From Streptomyces katrae (GTDB lineage: Bacteria > Actinomycetota > Actinomycetes > Streptomycetales > Streptomycetaceae), in assembly GCF_000717655.1 (NCBI RefSeq), contig NZ_JNZY01000015.1, forward strand, positions 62,001 through 126,000: a stretch of 64,000 nt of DNA, read 5' to 3'. Each line of letters begins with the position of its first letter. Within the stretch, counting starts at the first letter, position 1. Below are positions 34,221-41,986 of this stretch, one piece after another. Position numbers and translations under genes: made by a program. Under the pieces are notes generated by a model, which worked only from the letters and a program-made list of their open reading frames with translations, was not told the DNA's origin and did not search any database.

Positions 34221-35159
34221 TCAGGACTTGGGCACGGTGTTGATGTAGTCGGTGCCGGCACCATAGAAGCCGTCCACCGTTTTCTGGACGTCCGCCTGGG
34301 AAACGGCCTCACCGGCCTTGTAGTAGAACCAATTGATCTTCATTTCCCATGTGCGCGGACCGCCGGTGAAGGCATGATCGATGAACCAATTGCTGAAGTG
34401 GACGTCCATCTTCTCGCGCGGGACGTACTTGCCGGAGCTGGTGAACAGCTCCTTGCCGTCCAGGGAATAGGTGACCTTTCCGTTCACGGCGGTGATCATC
34501 ATGATGTGCCAGCCCTCGATGCTTCGCTTGAGCGTGTGGCTGACCCGGTCCGGCGGATCGGCCTTGTACCAGCTGACGGTGTCGAGTTGCGAACCCACCG
34601 AACCCCAGCCGCCGTTCGGCAGGTACTCGAAGTCGAGTTCGCTGTAGTCGGCCGAGGAGTCCGACGGGGAAATCGGAAAGAAGGTCTGGACGACGTGGTC
34701 GCCGTTGCGACCGCTCGTGGGCTTGTTGCCGAAGTGGACCCGAGCGGCGAAGGTCCCCGTGAAGAGGTTCTTGCCGGTGCTCTGCACCTCGACCTGCCGG
34801 GTGCCCTGCTTGGTGCCGTCGGTGGAGGCCTGCAGCCGCATGGCCCTGCCCCCCTGGGCAGTCGTGTCGGAGAGGAAGCCGGCACCGGCGGAGGACCAGG
34901 TGTCCTTGATCCCCGGGCCGCCCCCACCAGTGCGGACCTCCCAGCCGTGGGCGGTGAGCGCCGGGTCGTCGGGGCCGTTGTAGTGGAAGTTGTCGAACAG
35001 GGTTCCCGGCGGTCCGGACGGGGTCGGCGAGGCGCTGGGGGCGGGCGCGGCGGCATCGTCGCCGGGGCCGCCGGAACACGCGGCGAGTACGCACAGGAGG
35101 ACGGGCAGCGTGAGCGCCGTCCACGCGCGGCGACGAGAACTGCGGCGGGGGTGGCTCAC
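34221..35159 (-). CDS. Secreted GH16-like lipoprotein (concanavalin-A-like fold)
   Basis: A 312-residue protein starting at GTG 35159 with AAGGAG upstream. A signal peptide ends in the lipobox LAAC (Cys28), followed by a Ser/Pro/Ala linker and a beta-sandwich of about 250 residues. The motif ELDFE (Glu174, Asp176, Glu178) matches the catalytic ExDxE of GH16 hydrolases; GRNGDHVVQTFFPISP precedes it and KINWFYYKAGEAV follows. It could trim or cross-link a surface polysaccharide, and it is divergent from a polysaccharide-synthesis operon. A polysaccharide lyase with the same fold is an alternative. Confidence 0.75.
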   Translation of the reverse strand: MSHPRRSSRRRAWTALTLPVLLCVLAACSGGPGDDAAAPAPSASPTPSGPPGTLFDNFHYNGPDDPALTAHGWEVRTGGGGPGIKDTWSSAGAGFLSDTTAQGGRAMRLQASTDGTKQGTRQVEVQSTGKNLFTGTFAARVHFGNKPTSGRNGDHVVQTFFPISPSDSSADYSELDFEYLPNGGWGSVGSQLDTVSWYKADPPDRVSHTLKRSIEGWHIMMITAVNGKVTYSLDGKELFTSSGKYVPREKMDVHFSNWFIDHAFTGGPRTWEMKINWFYYKAGEAVSQADVQKTVDGFYGAGTDYINTVPKS

Positions 35160-35436
35160 ACGGGCTCCTTGGGGCGTAGAGGCGGTACCCGGACACGCCC
35201 ATTGCGCAAAGATCAATTGCTGATCGGATCAGGGGGTCATCCTAAGGTCATCAATAGTCGGCAACCGTGGGCAGGACTACCGGCGGGTACTGCCAATTGT
35301 CATATCAATCCGGTCACGGCCCTTGGGCAGATCGCGCCAAATGCATATATCGAGCCCAAGTCGATTCAGGCCGGTGCACTAGCGTTCGCCCTGCCATCCC
35401 GCGGTCTACGTACCCTGCACTGAAAGGCTTCGCAAG

Positions 35437-35898
35437 GTGCGCCCAGTCATCTCTTCCATCGAACGCGGATCGGCGCACCAGATACAGCCCGAAATGTTCG
35501 AGTCCAGCTTTGAGGAGCCCGCTCCCGCACCGGTGTTCGTCGACCAGTCGGGTCTGCGCGGCCGTCTGCTGCGGGGCTTCGGCTGGCCCGTCTCCGTGGT
35601 CGGCGCGATCCTGGCGGTCGCCATGGGCAGCAGCCTGATCGGTGTGCAGGCGGACGCCCCGGCGATGGGCATACCCGCGCAGCCGTCGAGGCCGCCCGCG
35701 CCGTCGCCCTCACCCGTGCCGTCGCTGTCGCCCACTGCGTCGTCCGCGTCGTCGTCCCCCCGGACGGCCACGCGGTCTGCGACACCCCGGACGAAGACCT
35801 CGGCCGCCACGCCGGGCCGCACATCCACCCCATCGAAGCCCACGGCCACCGCGCCGCGCGGGGCAAAGGCTTCGGGCCAGCCGGCCAAGCACCCCTGA
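35437..35898 (+). CDS. Single-pass membrane protein heading a polysaccharide operon
   Basis: A 153-residue protein starting at GTG 35437 behind GAAAGG. A short acidic/aromatic N-terminus is followed by one membrane segment (GWPVSVVGAILAVAMGSS, about residues 48-66) and an 80-residue extracytoplasmic tail of Pro, Ser, Thr and Ala with many Lys/Arg near the end. No enzyme motif is seen. It is 31 bases upstream of the deacetylase-glycosyltransferase gene and probably helps assembly or wall anchoring of the polymer. Confidence 0.65.
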   Translation: MRPVISSIERGSAHQIQPEMFESSFEEPAPAPVFVDQSGLRGRLLRGFGWPVSVVGAILAVAMGSSLIGVQADAPAMGIPAQPSRPPAPSPSPVPSLSPTASSASSSPRTATRSATPRTKTSAATPGRTSTPSKPTATAPRGAKASGQPAKHP

Positions 35899-35929
35899 TC
35901 TTCCGCACCACCCATCACCAGGAGCGTCA

Positions 35930-38080
35930 TTGTCCCGCCACCAGCGCCGCCGGCAGTCCCTGCTGAGGCCGCGCCGACTGGCCGCGCCGCCGCTGCGCTT
36001 CTTCATGCCGCTGTCCCTGCTGGCCTGCCTTCTCGCGCTCCTCGTCCTGCGCGGTCTCGCCACCAACGAGGCGTTCCACGACTCCCGGATCGCGATCTCG
36101 GTCGACAAGACGACCGTGCCGGGCCACCTGCTCAAGGGCGGTCCGATCATCGACGCGCGTGGCACCAAGAACGCGCAACCGGTGAGCTATCACATCCCCG
36201 ACCGCACCGCGGTCCTGACCTTCGACGACGGCCCCTCGCCGGAGTGGACTCCGAAGATCCTGGAGGTGCTCGCCGCCCGCAACGTCCGTGCGGACTTCTT
36301 CGTGACCGGCGCCATGACCACGCGCAACCCGGAGCTGATCCGGCAGATCGTCGCGGGCGGCCACGAACTCGGCGCGCACACCTTCACCCACGCCGATATG
36401 GCGTACCAGTCCCACGCCCGGATCGGCTGGGAGCTGGCGCAGACGCAGCTGGCGCTGGCCGGCGTCGCGGGCGTCCACAGCGCGCTGTTCCGCCCGCCGT
36501 ACTCCTCCGACGCCTCCGCGATGGACGACTGGAACTATCCGGTGATCAAGTACGTGGGTGCGCGCGGCTACCTCACCGCGTTCATCGACCGCGACACCGA
36601 AGACTGGAAGCGTCCCGGAGTCGAGGCGATCGTCAAGGCGGCGATGCCGTCCAAGCCCGGTGCGGGCGAGGTGATCCTGATGCACGACGCGGGTGGTGAC
36701 CGCACCCAGACCATCGCCGCGCTCGAGCAGATCATCGACAAGTTGCAGGCCCAGGGCTACCGCTTCACCACCATCTCCGACGCACTCGGCGCCTCCAGCG
36801 CCACCGTGCCGGTGCACGGATACCAGCTGTGGGCGGGCAAGGGATTCATCTGGGCCACCCAGTTCGCCGTGCACACCCTGCCGGTGCTGGTCGGGCTGCT
36901 GGCCATCGTCGGCTTCCTCAACTTCGGCCGGTTCGCGCTGATGCTCGTTCTCGCACCGATGCACGCCCGCCGCGCCAAGCGGCGGGACGCCTGGGGGCCG
37001 CCCGTCACCGAGCCGGTCACCGTACTGGTCCCGGCCTACAACGAACTCGAGTGCATAGCCAACACCCTGAACTCCCTGGCCGCCAGCGACCATCCGATCG
37101 AGGTGATCGTCATCGACGACGGCTCGTCGGACGGCACCGCGGACGTCGTCGAGGAGTTGGACCTGCCGTTCGTCCGGTTGATCCGCCAGGCCAACGGCGG
37201 CAAGTCCAGCGCGCTCAACACCGGTATCGCGGCCGCCTCACACGAGATCATCGTGATGATGGACGGCGACACCGTCTTCGAGCCGTCCACCGTGCGCGAG
37301 CTGGTCCAGCCCTTCGGCGACCCGGCGATCGGCGCGGTCGCGGGCAACGCCAAGGTCGGAAACCGCGACAGCCTGATCGGTGCCTGGCAGCACATCGAGT
37401 ACGTCCTCGGCCACAACCTGGACCGCCGGATGTACGACATGCTGGGCGTCATCCAGACCATCCCCGGCGCGGTCGGCGCCTTCCGCAAGGAGGCCCTGCA
37501 CCGGGTCGGCGGGATGAGCGACGACACCCTCGCCGAGGACACCGACATCACCATCGCGGTGCTGTGCGACGGCTGGCGGATCGTCTACGCCGAGCACGCC
37601 CGCGCCTGGACCGAGGCTCCCGCCAGCCTCCAGCAGCTCTGGTCCCAGCGGTACCGCTGGAGCTACGGCAGCATGCAGGCGATGTGGAAGCACCGCGGCG
37701 CGGTGACCTCCCGCGGCCCGGCCGGGCGCTTCGGCCGGATCGGGCTGCCGCTCGTCGTGCTGTTCGGCGTGGTCGCCCCGCTGCTGGCGCCGCTGGTCGA
37801 CATGTTCCTGGTGTACGGCGTGCTGTTCGGGGACGCCCCGATCACCCTCACCAGCTGGGGCGGCTTCATCCTGCTCCAGGCCGCACTGTCCTGGTACGCC
37901 TTCCGGCTCGACCGCGAGAAGCCCTGGCATCTGATCAGCCTGCCGATCCAGCAACTGGTCTACCGGCAGCTGATGTACATCGTCCTGTTGCAGTCCGCGA
38001 TCACGGCGATGACCGGTGGCCGACTGCGCTGGCAGAAGCTCCGGCGCACCGGCGAGGTCGCTGTACCCGTGGAGGCCTGA
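35930..38080 (+). CDS. Polysaccharide deacetylase-glycosyltransferase 2 fusion
   Basis: A 716-residue two-domain membrane enzyme. Start TTG 35930 is chosen because GGAG lies five bases upstream and it restores a basic N-terminus before the first membrane helix (LSLLACLLALLVLRGL). A NodB-type deacetylase (about residues 90-280) shows LTFDDGPSPEW, GAHTFTHADM and VILMHDAGGD. After another membrane segment a processive GT2 domain (360-600) shows IDDGSSDG, MMDGDTVFE, LAEDTDIT and QRYRW, followed by C-terminal helices. This architecture matches the enzyme of the Streptomyces mat locus that makes a poly-N-acetylglucosamine-like adhesive; identity with MatB is inference. Confidence 0.85.
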   Translation: MSRHQRRRQSLLRPRRLAAPPLRFFMPLSLLACLLALLVLRGLATNEAFHDSRIAISVDKTTVPGHLLKGGPIIDARGTKNAQPVSYHIPDRTAVLTFDDGPSPEWTPKILEVLAARNVRADFFVTGAMTTRNPELIRQIVAGGHELGAHTFTHADMAYQSHARIGWELAQTQLALAGVAGVHSALFRPPYSSDASAMDDWNYPVIKYVGARGYLTAFIDRDTEDWKRPGVEAIVKAAMPSKPGAGEVILMHDAGGDRTQTIAALEQIIDKLQAQGYRFTTISDALGASSATVPVHGYQLWAGKGFIWATQFAVHTLPVLVGLLAIVGFLNFGRFALMLVLAPMHARRAKRRDAWGPPVTEPVTVLVPAYNELECIANTLNSLAASDHPIEVIVIDDGSSDGTADVVEELDLPFVRLIRQANGGKSSALNTGIAAASHEIIVMMDGDTVFEPSTVRELVQPFGDPAIGAVAGNAKVGNRDSLIGAWQHIEYVLGHNLDRRMYDMLGVIQTIPGAVGAFRKEALHRVGGMSDDTLAEDTDITIAVLCDGWRIVYAEHARAWTEAPASLQQLWSQRYRWSYGSMQAMWKHRGAVTSRGPAGRFGRIGLPLVVLFGVVAPLLAPLVDMFLVYGVLFGDAPITLTSWGGFILLQAALSWYAFRLDREKPWHLISLPIQQLVYRQLMYIVLLQSAITAMTGGRLRWQKLRRTGEVAVPVEA

Positions 38081-38082
38081 CC

Positions 38083-39330
38083 GTGACTGCATCCGTCGAC
38101 CTCGGGCGCATTCAGGACACCGTCCAGTTGAGGGTCCCCGCCGTTCTGCGACAGGAGCCGGAGCCGGAGGCACCGTCCGAGCGCAAGGGCGGCCGGGACC
38201 GCTATTTCGACCTGCTGCGCGCGCTGGCGCTGGTCCGCGTGGTGTTCTACCACCAGTTCGGCTGGTTCTGGCTGCCCCTCGTCTTCCCGTCGATGGGCGT
38301 GATGTTCGCGCTGGCCGGCTCGCTGATGGCCCGCTCGCTCAGCCGTCCCGCCCTCGGCGTGATCCGCGGCCGACTGCGCCGGCTGCTGCCACCGATGTGG
38401 CTGTTCGGCGCCGTCATGATCGCCCTCCAGATCCTCGACGGCTGGGGTCCCCACTCCGACGGCCACTCCACCTGGTGGTGGGCCAAGCTGTCGTTCTGGA
38501 TCCTGCCGCTGAGCACTCCGCCGTACGCGGACGAGCTGCCCGGTTTCCACCATCTCGTGGAACAGACGTGGGCCGCGCAGATCATCGTCCCGCTCTGGTA
38601 CCTCCGGGCTTACCTCTGGTACGTCCTGCTCTCACCGTTGATGCTCCGGGCCCTGCGACGATTCCCGGTGGTGACGCTGATCACTCCCCTGGCGCTGTCG
38701 ATCGTCATGAACACGTTCTTCGCCGACCAGGAGTTCATCTACAGCCGGGTCTGGGAGACCGCCAACGACTTCACCATGTTCGGCTCCTGCTGGATCCTCG
38801 GCATGGCCCACCAGGAGGGGCTGCTCAAGAAGATCCCGCAGTACGTACTGCCGTCCATCGCGCCGCTGATCATGGTGGCCGGCTTGTGGTACCTGCAGAC
38901 CCGGCCGGTCGATCCGACCGAACAGACCGACATCGAGTCCTGGCCGATTGCCCAGGCCCTGTGGTCCCTCGGCTTCGTTGCCATCCTGCTCCACGTCAGC
39001 CCGTCCTGGGAGCAGTGGCCCAGGCCGCTGGAACGCTGGAACGGCCTCGTCAGCCTGCTCAACGCACGCGCTGTCAGCGTCTACCTCTGGCACGAGGCCG
39101 CGCTGGTGGTCGCCGTCCCGCTGATCGACCCGCTCTGGAGCGTCCACTTCTTCTACAAGAACCTCCAGTGGCTGCTGGCCAGCCCGTGGTTCACGCTGCT
39201 GGTGGCGATCCCGCTGCTCGGCCTGCTGGTGCTGGCCTTCGGCTGGGTCGAGGACGTGGCCGCCAAACGCTCGCCGCGGCTCTTGCCGTACCCACGCCGT
39301 CGACGGGGCAGGCGCCGGGCCGCCGACTGA
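38083..39330 (+). CDS. Membrane acyltransferase (acyltransferase 3 family)
   Basis: A 415-residue integral membrane protein starting at GTG 38083, two bases after the previous stop. It has about ten membrane helices, an early RDYRYFDLLRALAL-like segment (GRDRYFDLLRALALVRVV) with the conserved Arg, and FYHQFGWFWL with the catalytic-type His. These enzymes transfer acyl groups, often acetyl, to extracytoplasmic sugars. Coupling to the synthase suggests O-acylation of the polymer. The C-terminal tail is very basic (YPRRRRGRRRAAD). Confidence 0.83.
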   Translation: MTASVDLGRIQDTVQLRVPAVLRQEPEPEAPSERKGGRDRYFDLLRALALVRVVFYHQFGWFWLPLVFPSMGVMFALAGSLMARSLSRPALGVIRGRLRRLLPPMWLFGAVMIALQILDGWGPHSDGHSTWWWAKLSFWILPLSTPPYADELPGFHHLVEQTWAAQIIVPLWYLRAYLWYVLLSPLMLRALRRFPVVTLITPLALSIVMNTFFADQEFIYSRVWETANDFTMFGSCWILGMAHQEGLLKKIPQYVLPSIAPLIMVAGLWYLQTRPVDPTEQTDIESWPIAQALWSLGFVAILLHVSPSWEQWPRPLERWNGLVSLLNARAVSVYLWHEAALVVAVPLIDPLWSVHFFYKNLQWLLASPWFTLLVAIPLLGLLVLAFGWVEDVAAKRSPRLLPYPRRRRGRRRAAD

Positions 39331-39384
39331 CGCCGCCTGCGCCCACCCCCCCGGCCCGGCGGACACTTCCCGGTGGTGGCCGGG

Positions 39385-40036
39385 AAGCTGGGGGACCGGT
39401 CCGCCGGTCAGGATCACGCTCTGCGCGCGCAGGTTGAACGTGACCGTGGGCTTCATGAAGTCCATGTCCTTCGTGGCCGGCAGGGACGTCGTCCGGTCGC
39501 GGATCGACGGCTGGGCTCGTCACTTGAGCGGGTGTGGGCGGAGTCGGGCACTCGTGCCGGCGGATCCGTGGCAGCCGGGACGGTTCGTGCATCGACCGGG
39601 GCGGCGGAGGAATTGGTTGCGGCAGGCTCCCTGTTGAGCGGCGGGGCACCGACTGCGCTTCTCGGAGCGGTGCCCGGACCTGCGCGGTCCTTGGTGTCGA
39701 AGGCGACGATGCTGCCCGACGGCGGTGCCTGAGGCTGCCGCGGCGCAAGCGCCCATGAGCGCGCGCTCGCGGGTGGACGCGGTCGAGGGGCGCCGGGCCG
39801 GTGTCCTCCGCGCCGGGCACGTGCCCCGCACCGGCCTCGGGGTGGTCGGGCCGGGTCGCTCCCGGCCCTGCGCCGGCGGAGAGTGCGTGGGTCGTCTGGG
39901 CGGTGAGGAGCCGCGCGCACTCCTCCGCTGCCGAGCCGGCGGTCATCCGTCGGTCGGGGTTCTTCGCGAGAGCCTTCTCCACGGTCCCGCGCAGTTCTTC
40001 GGGGAGGCCGCCGAGGTCCGGATCACCGGACATGAG
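39385..40036 (-). pseudogene. Ser/Thr protein kinase relic
   Basis: The minus strand retains the end of a Hanks-type kinase domain (SGDPDLGGLPEELRGTVEKA, LAKNPDRRMTAGSAAEECAR) followed by a Pro/Ala linker, a short piece of an extracellular repeat domain (GSIVAFDTKDRAG, in a different frame) and DMDFMKPTVTFNLRAQSVIL in yet another. The ATP-binding and catalytic lobes are missing upstream. The frames do not join, so it is a pseudogene. Confidence 0.65.
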
Positions 40037-40124
40037 AGCCCGAGCACGGCGGACGGAGGGAGTCCGCGGAGGCCGTTCTCCGATTCCCGGAAGGGCGGCC
40101 GCTTCGTGTTCCCGGTGCGTGGGC

Positions 40125-40400
40125 TCAGGCGCGGATCTCGAAGCCTTCCAGGGCCTCGGGCTGTTCCTCGTGGCGCTGGACGCGGGTCACGTCGGCGCCG
40201 TTCGGGCCTCGGTGGGCCCAGTCGAGCATGCGGGCGACGGCGGCCTCGGGGCCCTCGAACACCGCCTCTACGGTCCCGTCGGGGAGGTTGCGCACCCAGC
40301 CGGCCACCCCGAGATCGAGGGCGGTGCGGCGGCAGGTGTCGCGGAAGAAGACGCCCTGCACCACGCCGTGGACGATCACTCGGCTGCGCACTCGTTCCAT
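40125..40400 (-). CDS. acyP: Acylphosphatase
   Basis: A 91-residue acylphosphatase. The phosphate-binding loop GVVQGVFFRDTCRR carries the catalytic Arg, and GWVRNLPDGTVEAVFEG carries the catalytic Asn. Fold length and order are normal. It hydrolyses carboxyl-phosphate bonds in the cytoplasm. It is a single gene between a kinase relic and a long intergenic region; GGAACGAG-type sequence precedes the ATG on the minus strand only weakly. Confidence 0.9.
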   Translation of the reverse strand: MERVRSRVIVHGVVQGVFFRDTCRRTALDLGVAGWVRNLPDGTVEAVFEGPEAAVARMLDWAHRGPNGADVTRVQRHEEQPEALEGFEIRA

Positions 40401-40832
40401 GGGCCGACCATAGCCGGGAGCGCGCCGATCGGCACGGACCGTGGTCGGTCCATCACGGAGTGGCGCTCCCGCAAATCTTCACGCGGTGAAAGTGGAGGGG
40501 GTAGCTCCCGTTACATCCCCACCCGACGCGGGAGGCGCGACCCCGGTGAACCGTGGGGGTCTGGGTGGGTTTGCGGTCTGGGGGTGAGGGGCCGTTTTGT
40601 TTTGTTACTCGATCTTGTGGAGAACTCGTGGCGATCCGTCGAATCAATCGGAAAGCCCGCCGAGTGAACGGTCACCTGACGTGAGACGGGGCGTCAACGC
40701 GGTTGGCCCGGTGACCCGTTCGCGTGCTTACATCTGCCCACCGAAGTGAAGTTCGGAAGTGGTCGGACCGCCTTGTCGCATACCGCCCACGCCATTTGAG
40801 GAACATTCAGACAACTGAAGGGTGCGCACATC
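40401..40832 (+). promoter_or_regulatory. Long leader/promoter region of the peptide-export cassette
   Basis: No gene is seen in 432 bases. Around 40703-40733, TTGGCC and TTACAT are separated by 19 bases and could be a sigma-type promoter 100 bases before the peptide start. The T-rich run near 40594-40612 (CCGTTTTGTTTTGTTACTC) is unusual for this genome and may terminate a transcript or belong to an upstream promoter. CTGAAGGGTG precedes the peptide ATG. Confidence 0.35.
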
Positions 40833-41051
40833 ATGCGTAACGACATCGAGACCCGTGAGATTGCCGACGACGAACTGGACGCGGTTTCCGGCGGTGTCAG
40901 CATTTCCGGTGGCCTCCTCGGCGCCGTCACCGGCGACGTCTTCCAGGTCGTGAACACCGTGACCTCGCTGGACACGGTCCACGGCGCGCTGGCCCTGCCC
41001 GGCCAGGTCGAGGGCATCGTCGGCGTTCGCGCCGGTGTCGCCGGCCTCTGA
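40833..41051 (+). CDS. Double-glycine-leader peptide (bacteriocin-like precursor)
   Basis: A 72-residue peptide. Residues 1-21 form a leader of the ComC/bacteriocin type: acidic, with Glu14, Leu15, Val18 and Gly20-Gly21 at the expected -8, -7, -4, -2 and -1 positions (DDELDAVSGG). The core (residues 22-72) is hydrophobic and Gly/Val-rich, has no Cys and few Ser/Thr for lanthionine chemistry, and contains TGDVFQVVNTVTSLDTVH. A second Gly-Gly at residues 26-27 gives an alternative processing site. The C39 peptidase-ABC gene downstream is its obvious maturation and export partner. Bacteriocin or signalling roles are both open. Confidence 0.82.
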   Translation: MRNDIETREIADDELDAVSGGVSISGGLLGAVTGDVFQVVNTVTSLDTVHGALALPGQVEGIVGVRAGVAGL

Positions 41052-41073
41052 GCCGAGCCGGCCGGCAGCGCGC

Positions 41074-41107
41074 GTGAACCCCGGGACGTCATCGTTCCGG
41101 GGTTCAC
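41074..41107 (+). terminator. Strong hairpin between peptide and transporter genes
   Basis: GTGAACCCCGG (41074-41084) and CCGGGGTTCAC (41097-41107) form a perfect eleven-base stem with a 12-base loop, 23 bases after the peptide stop. It has no T-run. Placed inside the putative operon, it may act as a partial terminator so that peptide message exceeds transporter message, a common arrangement in bacteriocin loci. Confidence 0.7.
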
Positions 41108-41123
41108 GGGTGCCCGTTTGGAA

Positions 41124-41165
41124 AACGCAGAACGCAGAACGCAGAACACAGAATGCACAACGCAG
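41124..41165 (+). repeat. AACGCAG heptamer array
   Basis: Six heptamers in a row: AACGCAG three times, then AACACAG, AATGCAC and AACGCAG. The 42-base array is A-rich, lies between the hairpin and the HlyD-type gene and ends 14 bases before its GTG. It could be an unstructured loading site, a protein-binding array or slippage-prone spacer. Confidence 0.9.
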
Positions 41166-41179
41166 GCGAGGGATAGGTC

Positions 41180-41986
41180 GTGCAGTTCCGTCAAAAGGCG
41201 CTCTCCAAGCTGCAATCGCCCGAAGAACTCGATCTGCCCGTACGTTTCGCCCGCCCGCAGGGCCGGCTCGTTCTCGCCGTCACCGTCGTCGTCATGGCTG
41301 CCGCGGCATTCTGGGCATTCACCGGATCCGTCTCCTCCAACCTGAGCGCACCCGGCATCCTCACGCATGCCGAGGGCAGTTATCTGCTGCAGAGCCCGTT
41401 CGCCGGACAGGTCACCGCCGTGCTCGCCAAAGAGGGCCAGCTGCTGTCCCCCGGCGCGCCGCTGCTCCAGCTCACCACGGACCAGGGGGAGCGGACCGTA
41501 CGCGTGGTCGCCGGAGGACGGGTGACGACCCTGGTCGCCAAGACGGGCTCGGTCGTCACGACGGGCGCGGACGTCGCGACCGTGGAACGCGTGAAGAACG
41601 CCGACGACCCGCTGGTGGCCGTGCTCTACCTGACCGGAGGCAGCGGAGCGGACATCCGCGTGGGCGCCCCGGTCGACCTGACCGTCCAGTCCGCCCCCCA
41701 GCAGCAGTTCGGCGTGCTGCGCGGCCGCGTCAAGGAAGTCGGCCGGGCGCCCCAGACGCAGGCGCAGATCGCCGGCTTCCTCGGCGATCCCCGCCTCGCC
41801 GCCCAGTTCGCCGGCCAGGGCAACCCCGTCGCCGTGCTCGTGCAGCTCGAACGCTCCTCCGCGAACGCCTCCGGCTACCGGTGGTCCTCCGCGGGCGGGC
41901 CCCCGTACCCCGTCGACTCCACGACACCGGTCACCGGAGCCGTCCACCTCGCCGCACAGCGCCCCGTCGATTGGCTGCTCCCGTGA
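41180..41986 (+). CDS. HlyD-type membrane fusion/adaptor protein
   Basis: A 268-residue protein starting at GTG 41180. A cytoplasmic N-terminus (about 30 residues) leads to one membrane helix (LVLAVTVVVMAAAAFWAF) and an extracytoplasmic part with a lipoyl/barrel-sandwich pattern: ILTHAEGSYLLQSPFAGQVT, LLSPGAPLLQLT and VVTTGADVATVE. Such adaptors pair with C39-type ABC exporters of bacteriocins. Its stop overlaps the next start as GTGA (41983-41986), confirming a shared operon. Confidence 0.82.
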   Translation: MQFRQKALSKLQSPEELDLPVRFARPQGRLVLAVTVVVMAAAAFWAFTGSVSSNLSAPGILTHAEGSYLLQSPFAGQVTAVLAKEGQLLSPGAPLLQLTTDQGERTVRVVAGGRVTTLVAKTGSVVTTGADVATVERVKNADDPLVAVLYLTGGSGADIRVGAPVDLTVQSAPQQQFGVLRGRVKEVGRAPQTQAQIAGFLGDPRLAAQFAGQGNPVAVLVQLERSSANASGYRWSSAGGPPYPVDSTTPVTGAVHLAAQRPVDWLLP

